NCBI GenBank assembly: GCA_019187405.1
Contig: JABAQZ010000018.1
Span: forward strand, 1-64,000
From: Ignavibacteria bacterium
GTDB lineage: Bacteria; Bacteroidota; Ignavibacteria; Tepidaquicellales; Tepidaquicellaceae
Direction: 5' to 3'
Length of the DNA stretch: 64,000 nt
A program made the translations under genes and the position numbers. A model generated the notes under the pieces. That model saw nothing but the letters and a program-made list of their open reading frames with translations. It made no database searches and had not been told where the DNA came from. Positions 28,683 through 35,815 of the stretch are shown piece after piece. Within the stretch, counting starts at the first letter, position 1; each line of letters opens with the position of its first letter.

Positions 28683-29417
28683 TTATTCTTTTGAAATATA
28701 AAACCGGCTGCCGATTTTAGAACATTCCTTAATTATGTTTAAAAAAAATAATCCTGCTTTAACCTCACTGAGCTGGCATTGAAGAAGTTTGTAGCTTTCA
28801 AAAGGAAAATAAATTCTGTCTTTCAGATCAAAATTGAACACAAATTTATCAATAGTTTTTAAATGAGATTCTGTCAGAAAAAAATACTTATCAAAAAGAA
28901 TAAACATTGTTCCGAGGAATTCATCGGCTATTATTTCTCTTGATGAGGAATCAGAGACCAAAGTTCTTTTTAAAGCAGCATTCATGGAATCGAGATTTTT
29001 GACAATTTCAGTTTTGAATTTAGAAACTATTGAGTCAATTTTAAGCGAAGCCAGTTCGCACTTTTTTAAATCAAGATCCTGCGGTCTTATGTCTCCTGGA
29101 AATCCAGGAAATTCCTGCTGCTGAGACTGCGGATGCCGGTTAAAGCTGTCCATATTGGTTTTAAAATTATCGATGTGTCTTTCAATTTCTTTTTTCAGTT
29201 TTTTCAAACCGGTTTCCGTGTGTTCGAGAAAATACAGAGAATCATCAAATCCTCTGACAAGGATTTTTTTGTTAAGCAGCCAGGCAGCATCTCTGCAGTT
29301 TTTTGGGGGGTTGCCAAGGTCTTTTATAATTTTATGAAATGATGTATCAACCTGCGAAGCGGCAGAAGAAACTATAACAAAAATTAAAAATGTCAAAAAA
29401 GATAGTTTAACTTTCAT
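28683..29417 (-). CDS. Hypothetical secreted protein
   Basis: A 244-residue protein of no family I recognise. It has a clean signal peptide (cleavage after about residue 22, SSAASQ) and no lipobox. The mature part is mostly helical, with a Gln/Pro-rich patch (HPQSQQQEFPGFPG) near the middle and four cysteines. It stands alone between the exporter operon and a divergent QueD-like gene. Confidence 0.65.
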   Translation of the reverse strand: MKVKLSFLTFLIFVIVSSAASQVDTSFHKIIKDLGNPPKNCRDAAWLLNKKILVRGFDDSLYFLEHTETGLKKLKKEIERHIDNFKTNMDSFNRHPQSQQQEFPGFPGDIRPQDLDLKKCELASLKIDSIVSKFKTEIVKNLDSMNAALKRTLVSDSSSREIIADEFLGTMFILFDKYFFLTESHLKTIDKFVFNFDLKDRIYFPFESYKLLQCQLSEVKAGLFFLNIIKECSKIGSRFYISKE

Positions 29418-29507
29418 CGGCTAATTCATAAAAATTTCTATAAATTAAAAAATATATCTCAAAGAAAATGTATTAAAAAATTAATGACATTTACTTCCAC
29501 AAAATTA

Positions 29508-29717
29508 GTATCCAAAATATTTTTTCATTTCAATAAAGACTTTTTTAAGATTAAGATTGTCAATAAAATTTCTCTAATCTTGAAACAACCCCACTCTTGC
29601 CCTAAGCTTTGCAAGGGATTGTTGGGAGGGGATTTATGAAGAATAACAATGTATTCGGATATTTTAAAAGCCTAAAACTTTTTTTTAACATTACAACTTC
29701 AAATATTTTTGGACGGA
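29508..29717 (+). repeat. Dispersed ~200-bp intergenic element, copy 1
   Basis: Starts GTATCCAAAATATTTTTT and ends CTTCAAATATTTTTGGACGGA-like; the two ends form a degenerate inverted repeat (TCCAAAA.ATTT). Inside are conserved blocks ATTGTCAATAAAATTTCTCT and AACAACCCCACTCTTGCCC followed by CTTTGCAAGGG. Related copies occur at 34015-34213 (same strand) and 45896-46102 (opposite strand). It fills much of the divergent intergenic space 29418-29795, which holds no gene. Confidence 0.8.
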
Positions 29718-29795
29718 AGCTCATTCGGAAAATTATCTTCAACTGCTTTATGCATTTCTTATAATGGCAATTAGGATTAATTTTGGGAAAAATTA

Positions 29796-30209
29796 ATGAG
29801 CATGATTTATATTACCCGAAGAGAGCATTTCTCTTCTTCTCATAAACTTGAGAATCCAAAACTATCAAAGAAACAAAATGAGGAAATGTTCGGTAAGTGC
29901 AGTAATTTTCACGGACACAATTATTACATTGAAGTTACATTAAAAGGCAACCCTGACAAAGACAGCAGCTATGTAATGGACCTTAAATTGCTGAAAAAAA
30001 TTATATTCGAAGAAATAATTGAGAAAGTCGATCATAAGTATCTTAACGATGTCGATTTATTCAGAAAAGTAATACCTACGACAGAAAACATGGCGATAAT
30101 TTTCTGGGATTTGCTTGCAAAAAGATTAAAGCAGTATAATGTGAAGCTTCATTCAGTTAAGTTGTATGAAACGGAAAAGAATTTTGTTGAATACAAAGGA
30201 GAAAAATAG
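29796..30209 (+). CDS. queD: 6-carboxy-tetrahydropterin synthase / PTPS family (QueD-like)
   Basis: A 137-residue PTPS-family enzyme. The zinc ligands His16, His39 and His41 (SSSH and FHGHNY), catalytic Cys35 (FGKCSN), Asp79-His80 and the substrate-binding Glu125 (LYETEKN) are all present, along with 'PTTEN'. QueD makes 6-carboxytetrahydropterin from dihydroneopterin triphosphate for queuosine synthesis. No other queuosine gene lies in the window, so a pyruvoyl-tetrahydropterin synthase activity cannot be excluded. It precedes a SpoU methyltransferase by 48 bp. Confidence 0.88.
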   Translation: MSMIYITRREHFSSSHKLENPKLSKKQNEEMFGKCSNFHGHNYYIEVTLKGNPDKDSSYVMDLKLLKKIIFEEIIEKVDHKYLNDVDLFRKVIPTTENMAIIFWDLLAKRLKQYNVKLHSVKLYETEKNFVEYKGEK

Positions 30210-30257
30210 CTTGGTTGTTTTAAATTCATTTATATCATCTTTGCTCAAAAGCATATT

Positions 30258-31079
30258 GTGAAATTATTCCAAACTCAATTGTTGTCAAAGGAAAGACTGA
30301 AGTTCATATCAAAGCTCCATCTTAAGAAATTCAGACAAAAAGAAAAGCGATTTTTAATCGAAGGTTTGAATTTGATGGTAGAATGTCTGAATTCTCTTTA
30401 TTATGCTGATAATCTTGAATTGATAATAATTAGAGAAGATGTAAAACATGACAGACAAATAATGAATATATGTTCAAATGCCGGCATAGCGGAAATAAAC
30501 ATTTTGAAAAATAGTGATTTCAAAAAGTTATCCGACACAGTAAATTCTCAGGGAATACTTGGTATTGTAAAATTACCTGAACCTAAGCAGTTGATTTCAA
30601 AGGCTTCAACTCTAAAAAATCTGGTAGTCTTGCTTGAAGGTATAAATGATCCAGGGAATCTTGGGACAATTATGAGAAATTGCTACTGGTTTGGTGTTGA
30701 TGAATTGATAGTAGGGAAAAATTCTGCGGATGTATTTAACCCGAAAACTGTTCGTTCTTCTCAGGGTGCAATTTTTAATCTGAATATCAAGGACAATGCT
30801 GACATACGGATCGAGATTGAAAAGCTTTACAAGGAAACTTTTAATATTTTTTTGACGGATTTAAATGCTGAGATATATTTGGATGAAGTTGATTTTCGAT
30901 CTTTCAAAAAAAGCGCTATTGTATTTGGAAATGAGTCAGCAGGCATTTCTAAAAATCTGCTTCAAGATAAAAATTACAGGAAAATAAAAATAAGAAGTTA
31001 CGGAAAATGTGAATCTCTTAATGTTGCCGTCAGCACTGGAATAATATTGAATGAATATAAAAAAAGCTGTTCCGGTTAA
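30258..31079 (+). CDS. TrmH/SpoU family RNA 2'-O-methyltransferase
   Basis: A 273-residue SPOUT enzyme. An N-terminal substrate-binding domain (about 1-110, 'FRQKEKRFLIEGLNLM') is followed by the trefoil-knot domain: motif 1 'NDPGNLGTIMRN' (130-141), motif 2 'IVFGNESAGIS', motif 3 'CESLNVAVSTGIIL'. The enzyme class methylates ribose in rRNA or tRNA; the target is not readable here. Start codon is GTG. Its last codons overlap a hairpin that terminates the opposing gene. Confidence 0.9.
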   Translation: MKLFQTQLLSKERLKFISKLHLKKFRQKEKRFLIEGLNLMVECLNSLYYADNLELIIIREDVKHDRQIMNICSNAGIAEINILKNSDFKKLSDTVNSQGILGIVKLPEPKQLISKASTLKNLVVLLEGINDPGNLGTIMRNCYWFGVDELIVGKNSADVFNPKTVRSSQGAIFNLNIKDNADIRIEIEKLYKETFNIFLTDLNAEIYLDEVDFRSFKKSAIVFGNESAGISKNLLQDKNYRKIKIRSYGKCESLNVAVSTGIILNEYKKSCSG

Positions 31080-31092
31080 CCGAAACAGCTTT
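31059..31092 (-). terminator. Intrinsic terminator of the T9SS gene, inside the 3' end of the SpoU gene
   Basis: Stem AAAGCTGTT/AACAGCTTT (31063-31071 with 31084-31092), extended by CGG/CCG, with seven T on the minus strand (A-run 31059-31065). It spans the stop codon of the convergent methyltransferase. Confidence 0.8.
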
Positions 31093-31113
31093 GACTGAAT
31101 TTGAAGAATAAAA

Positions 31114-32046
31114 TTATTTTATCAGAATCATTCTTTTTGTAGCTTCAAACTTTTTATTGTCAACTCCTTCTACATTCATTCTGTAAAAATATACTCCACT
31201 GGCGAGATTTGCACCGTTGAACCTTGCCGTATGTACACCAACTGGTTTTACATCATTGACAAGCAACATTACTTCTCTTCCGGTAATATCATAAATTCTA
31301 ATAGTAACTTTTCCTTCAACAGGCAGACTGTATTCAATGTTTGTGCTTGGATTAAACGGATTCGGATAATTCTGAGCCATTGAAAATTCCTTTGGTATGA
31401 AGTTAGCTACAGGGGCTGGAGTAACTCCCGTCAAGAAATCTATAAAGTGTCTGTTGGAATCGGTTACTTCAGTATTTACGTGTCCATTAAGACCAGTATA
31501 AGCAAAAATTTTAGTGTAAAATGTAAGAGAATTTTTAAATCTGATATTATTACCCGGAGCTCCGGCAAATGAAGTTGTAACATTTTTAAATGACATTCTT
31601 ACAACTCTTACTCCATAACCGCCGTTTCCGGTATCCGGGATTATCATACCGTTTCCATAACCAGGAAAAACATTGATGGCTAATCTTAGATAGGTTGTGT
31701 CTGCACTAATAGAAGCGCTCCTTGGAATTAAAGTTCTTGGAAATAAATCCGAAATAGTATCATTCATAGTCCCAAGCTTATAGAAATATGAAAGTCTTCC
31801 AAGATTTCTGAATGCCTGAGTAAAATTAAAAAAATATTGACCGCCTGCATATTCAAATACAGTTTCTGTCGGATTTGTATGTCTTATAAAAATATCAAAT
31901 ACAAGCTCATTTGGATCAAATGAAACCTGCTTTGCATACAAGTTGTACGTTGGTCTGATAAATGTTGTATCAGCATGTAAATATGAAATGCTTGCACTGC
32001 TAATCAGGATTACCAGTGCTAATAAATTTCTAATTGCTTTTTTCAT
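31114..32046 (-). CDS. Secreted protein with type IX secretion C-terminal sorting domain
   Basis: I start at the ATG at 32046 (310 residues), since this gives a normal signal peptide (MKKAIRNLLALVILISSASISYLHA). An upstream in-frame ATG would add 20 residues. The central ~190 residues form a beta-rich domain of unknown function. The C-terminal ~75 residues are a clear Por/T9SS sorting domain: 'AQNYPNPFNPSTNIEYSLP', 'IYDITGREV', 'GVYFYRM' and a basic end. The protein should cross the outer membrane by T9SS and be released or anchored. Confidence 0.9.
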   Translation of the reverse strand: MKKAIRNLLALVILISSASISYLHADTTFIRPTYNLYAKQVSFDPNELVFDIFIRHTNPTETVFEYAGGQYFFNFTQAFRNLGRLSYFYKLGTMNDTISDLFPRTLIPRSASISADTTYLRLAINVFPGYGNGMIIPDTGNGGYGVRVVRMSFKNVTTSFAGAPGNNIRFKNSLTFYTKIFAYTGLNGHVNTEVTDSNRHFIDFLTGVTPAPVANFIPKEFSMAQNYPNPFNPSTNIEYSLPVEGKVTIRIYDITGREVMLLVNDVKPVGVHTARFNGANLASGVYFYRMNVEGVDNKKFEATKRMILIK

Positions 32047-32178
32047 TTTTAAATTAATTATTATAAAATTTTTGGGTAAAAATTCTTGTGTGAAAGTTAA
32101 TTCCAATATTTAAAAAATTCAACACAATTAATAATTGGCATAAATTAAATTACGCTGCTTTGATTAAGCATTAATTTT

Positions 32179-33897
32179 TTAAGGATGAACTGAAATCACA
32201 AATTCAGCTGAATTATTATTGCAGATTTGCTGGTCTGATCCGTCCACAATACCGTCAGCATTCAAATCTGTTACTATATAACCTGTCTGAAACAGAGTTG
32301 CATCATTATCCACACTGCCGTTGTCACTGCCGTCAATCACTTCGTCCTGATTGACATCTCCATTATACACGCTGAATATGCCTCCAATTCTTTTCAAATT
32401 GTTTCCAAAGGCATTTGTGCTGTCTGTCGTGAAATCATAATTTGTTAAACCGCCTCTTGTCATGGATTCTCCGCCTGATTTGCTCCAAGTCTGAATTGAA
32501 TTTCTGTGAGTAAAAACAATATAGTAATTTCCATTAACGGCATTTTCAAAAAAACAAAGTCCGTCGAAAGTCAACGAATCCAATATGCATTTTGAAGTGT
32601 CAACTATTGAATAAGGAGGTGCAGAATCTCTTAAATAAATAACAGCTGTATCAGATAAGTTCATTGAAAGACTCGGCTCATTATAAAAACCTTGTATAAC
32701 AGATTTCAGATTCAGAGTTATTACACTTGTATTGACAAATTTATACAGTCTTCCTAAGGAGCCTGAATATCTGCATACGTATAACTCATTGTTTTCATCT
32801 TCGCCGAACGTAGATATAAGAAAGTTTGTATCCTGTAAAAGAGCATTTACGGTTGGGTTAATTCCGTCATAAGTCAGGGACCAAATTTCTCCGGTTTGAT
32901 AATCACCGTATATGTATTTACCGTATAGATCAGGAAGGAGATTTCCTCTGTAAACATAACCTCCTGTTATTGATCTTGCAGAACCTCCGGGGTGGCTGTA
33001 TTCCCAAACTGGTCTTGTGAATCCCATACCTGTTGTATCGCAAGTGCCGTAACAATGAAAGCCTTCCATTTTATTCCAGCCATAATTTTTTCCGTTTTCT
33101 ATTATGTCAATTTCTTCCCATGCATTTTGACCTACATCACCAGCCCAACACTGTCCGGTAGTATAATCAAAATTAAATTTCCAAGTATTTCGTAAACCAT
33201 ACGCATAAATTTCCTGTTTGTAGCCTGATATGTTTCCGTAAAAAGGATTAGTCACTGGAATTGAATAATTTAATCCTCCTGAAGCTGAATCAACATTTAT
33301 TCTGTGAATTTTACCAAGCAAGGTAGATTTATTTTGTCCGTTGCCTTGCGGATCTCCACCGCTTCCTCCGTCACCGAAAGAAAAATAAAGATAGCCGTCA
33401 GGACCGAAAGCAATCTTACCGCCGTTGTGATTTGAATATGGCTGAGCAACGGTTAAAAGGATCAATTCAGTATTTAGAAGGACAGTATCTGGATTTGAGG
33501 AGCTGGCGGTAAATCTGGATATTCTTGAATAGCCATTCGAACTGCCTGCGCTGTCGAATGTAAAATTTAAATATAAATATCTGTTGTTTTCATAATCCGG
33601 ATGAAAAGCAAGTCCGAGTAAACCTTTTTCGCTTCCGGATGAAGATACCTTACTGCTGAAATTCATGAAAGTCTTTCTTGTACTGACCGTAGGTGAATTA
33701 TTAAATACATAAATCAGTCCTCTTTGTTGTGCGACAAAAATCCTGTTTGTACCGTCCCCTGCATTTGTAACTTCAATCGGATTGGAAAAATCCGGCATAC
33801 TTGGAAAAGCCGGTTGAAGTTTGTACTGAGCTTTTAAATCAATTAAACTAAACGAGAAAATCAAAATAAGAGTAAAGATTGCTGCTGAGAGTTTCAT
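32179..33897 (-). CDS. Secreted PQQ-dependent sugar dehydrogenase homologue with shared C-terminal module
   Basis: A 572-residue protein. Signal peptide (about 1-23) is followed by a glucose/sorbosone-dehydrogenase propeller (about 30-375): 'GLLGLAFHPDYENNRYLYLNFT', 'HNGGKIAFGPDGYLYFSFGDGGSGGDPQGNGQ', 'QEIYAYGLRNTWKFNFD' and 'AGDVGQNAWEEIDIIENGKNYGWNKMEG' are all family blocks. Members use PQQ and calcium to oxidise sugars; some have other roles. The last ~170 residues are a module shared with the next two upstream genes: 'HRNSIQTWSKSGGE', 'YDFT', 'AFGNNL', two Ca-loop-like motifs (DVNQDEVIDGSD, DLNADGIVDGSD) and a 'FVISVHP' end. Confidence 0.87.
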   Translation of the reverse strand: MKLSAAIFTLILIFSFSLIDLKAQYKLQPAFPSMPDFSNPIEVTNAGDGTNRIFVAQQRGLIYVFNNSPTVSTRKTFMNFSSKVSSSGSEKGLLGLAFHPDYENNRYLYLNFTFDSAGSSNGYSRISRFTASSSNPDTVLLNTELILLTVAQPYSNHNGGKIAFGPDGYLYFSFGDGGSGGDPQGNGQNKSTLLGKIHRINVDSASGGLNYSIPVTNPFYGNISGYKQEIYAYGLRNTWKFNFDYTTGQCWAGDVGQNAWEEIDIIENGKNYGWNKMEGFHCYGTCDTTGMGFTRPVWEYSHPGGSARSITGGYVYRGNLLPDLYGKYIYGDYQTGEIWSLTYDGINPTVNALLQDTNFLISTFGEDENNELYVCRYSGSLGRLYKFVNTSVITLNLKSVIQGFYNEPSLSMNLSDTAVIYLRDSAPPYSIVDTSKCILDSLTFDGLCFFENAVNGNYYIVFTHRNSIQTWSKSGGESMTRGGLTNYDFTTDSTNAFGNNLKRIGGIFSVYNGDVNQDEVIDGSDNGSVDNDATLFQTGYIVTDLNADGIVDGSDQQICNNNSAEFVISVHP

Positions 33898-34014
33898 TAG
33901 AAAAATGTTATTTTAAGTTTGTTAAATAAGTTTATTATGATGGGGTGAAGTAAAATAATAAATTATAATTGATTTAAAAACATTTGAAAATTTACGAATT
34001 TATTTTATCCGTTA

Positions 34015-34213
34015 GTATCCAAAACATTTTTTGAATTCAATAATAACTTTTTTATAAGAAATAATTGTCAACAAAATTTCTCTAATCTTCAAACAACCCC
34101 TTAACTGACAAAGAGGATTGTGAAAGATTTTATAAAGAAAAATTATGAATTAAAATAATTAAAAAGTTTAAAAATTAAGTTTAACTTTACAACTTCAAAT
34201 TGTTCTGGACGGA
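34015..34213 (+). repeat. Dispersed ~200-bp intergenic element, copy 2
   Basis: Same start (GTATCCAAAACATTTTTTGA) and end (CTTCAAATTGTTCTGGACGGA-like) as copy 1, with the blocks ATTGTCAACAAAATTTCTCT and AAACAACCCC in the same order. The GC-rich middle is more degenerate than in copies 1 and 3. It lies in the 394-bp gap 33898-34291, where I see no gene. Confidence 0.78.
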
Positions 34214-34291
34214 TTAGATTTTTTATTTCAAAAAATCTGTCGTTTGAAATTCTCTTAAATCTTTTATTTATAATTTTTTAAGAGTTGTTTA

Positions 34292-35815
34292 TCAAGGTCT
34301 TATAGAGCTTACAAAAGATGACGCATTATTATCAGCAATCACGGCATCACTTCCATCCGTAATATTATCACCGTTTAAATCTGTAATTGTAAATCCTATA
34401 ACAAAATTTAAAGCTTCATTTTCGATCATTGCATTATCGGCGCCGTCAATAAATCCGTCCTGATTTGTATCTCCGTTATAAATGCAATACTTGCTGCCGT
34501 ATAAAATTAAATTACTGCCAAAAGCTTTGTTGCTGCTATCGGTAAAATCATAGCTGAAATTATCTCCCGGAGAAAAATACTCGCCGCCTGTTTTACTCCA
34601 TGTCTCAATTGAATTTCTATGCCGGATCTGAATGAAATAATTGCCTTCATTTAGTCTGCGTGAAACTCCCGAACAGGTAAAATTTATTGAATCGGCAAGC
34701 GATATTACTGTATCTGAAATTAAATATGGAGATTCATTTTTTCTGAAATATATCTTAACTGAGTCCCTTCTGTTAAGCTTATTTATTGAAGGATTGTAAA
34801 GTCCCTGCACAATGACTTTTACCTCTACCTGTGTTGCATTCCCGAATTCGAAGGAAGCAAATACGGGTAAATGATCTGAAGCATAATGTAAAGCATTTGC
34901 AACAGTCTGAGTTACTGAAGTATTCGGGATCTTGTTTATAGAATCATTGTAATGATTTCCGTCATTTCCATAAGCGGTATATGATGCGCTTAAAAATTTG
35001 ATTCCTCCGTTTTTAACGACGGAATTTGAATTTAATATCATGTCAAATCGGTCATCAAGACCTCCAGTAGCGCCGTCTCCGAAACTTCTTGTCCTTGTTG
35101 ATTGAGTATGATAAAATCTGTAAGCAGATGAATTCCATGTACCGGTCAAATTAAGATGGTCGATGAAATTTCCGTCATCCGTGGGATTATCCTGCAGAAG
35201 CTTTTGATATGCAGGTTCAAAAGATCCATAAATATTAAAATCTCCAAGCGCAATGAAATCGGTTCCTTTCGGAAGTAAATTTGTTTTTTTTCTAAGACTG
35301 TCGATTTCAGCTCTTCTTCTTACAATACTTGTATCACCTGCTCGTAAATGAACAGCGTAAATTATCAAAGTATCTGAATATTTTTTATCTGAAATCTTAA
35401 ATTCATTTATATCTCTCAGCTGAGTATATATTCTTGTATTGCTGATAAAATTGATGACAGAACTTTTATAAAATAATGCATTGTCTGAATCAAAGCCGTC
35501 GATGTATGTTCCAGCTGAATATAGATTTGAAGTGTAATTCAGTACATTATTAAGAAACGAATTCACTCCCGATTGTGTATTAATTTCGCTGACAACGAGA
35601 ACATCGGGATTGACAGCATTTATGATAGTTCTGAAATGAGGGTTTCTAATGTTTGTATCTGTATTTGGATAATTAAGCAGATTATAAGTCATAATCTTTA
35701 TCTGCTGCTGTGAATGAGCCAAGTTGACAGAAAATATAAAAACAAATAAAAGACTTAACGTAGCAGACTTCAATCTTGTTTTAAGGAGTAATCTTTGAAA
35801 TGAAATTTGCTGCAT
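34292..35815 (-). CDS. Secreted endonuclease/exonuclease/phosphatase (DNase I-like) with shared C-terminal module
   Basis: A 507-residue protein with a signal peptide (cleavage near 36, AHSQQ). The EEP domain spans about 38-325: Asn45 in 'TYNLLNY', Glu77 in 'VSEIN', 'HLRAGD' near 156-161, 'GDFN' at 191-194 and catalytic 'SDHLP' at 313-317. The family hydrolyses phosphodiesters or phosphate esters with a metal. Residues ~330-507 are the same C-terminal module as in the flanking genes ('RHRNSIETWSKTGGEYF', 'DTNQDGFIDGAD', 'DLNGDNITDGSD', end 'FVSSIRP'). Its start lies 35 bp inside the upstream endonuclease I gene. The 394 bp downstream contains a dispersed repeat. Confidence 0.88.
   Translation of the reverse strand: MQQISFQRLLLKTRLKSATLSLLFVFIFSVNLAHSQQQIKIMTYNLLNYPNTDTNIRNPHFRTIINAVNPDVLVVSEINTQSGVNSFLNNVLNYTSNLYSAGTYIDGFDSDNALFYKSSVINFISNTRIYTQLRDINEFKISDKKYSDTLIIYAVHLRAGDTSIVRRRAEIDSLRKKTNLLPKGTDFIALGDFNIYGSFEPAYQKLLQDNPTDDGNFIDHLNLTGTWNSSAYRFYHTQSTRTRSFGDGATGGLDDRFDMILNSNSVVKNGGIKFLSASYTAYGNDGNHYNDSINKIPNTSVTQTVANALHYASDHLPVFASFEFGNATQVEVKVIVQGLYNPSINKLNRRDSVKIYFRKNESPYLISDTVISLADSINFTCSGVSRRLNEGNYFIQIRHRNSIETWSKTGGEYFSPGDNFSYDFTDSSNKAFGSNLILYGSKYCIYNGDTNQDGFIDGADNAMIENEALNFVIGFTITDLNGDNITDGSDAVIADNNASSFVSSIRP

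Noticed and set aside
32047-32106. Upstream ATG adding 20 residues to the T9SS protein
   Set aside because: The extension would precede a perfect signal peptide that starts at the ATG at 32046.
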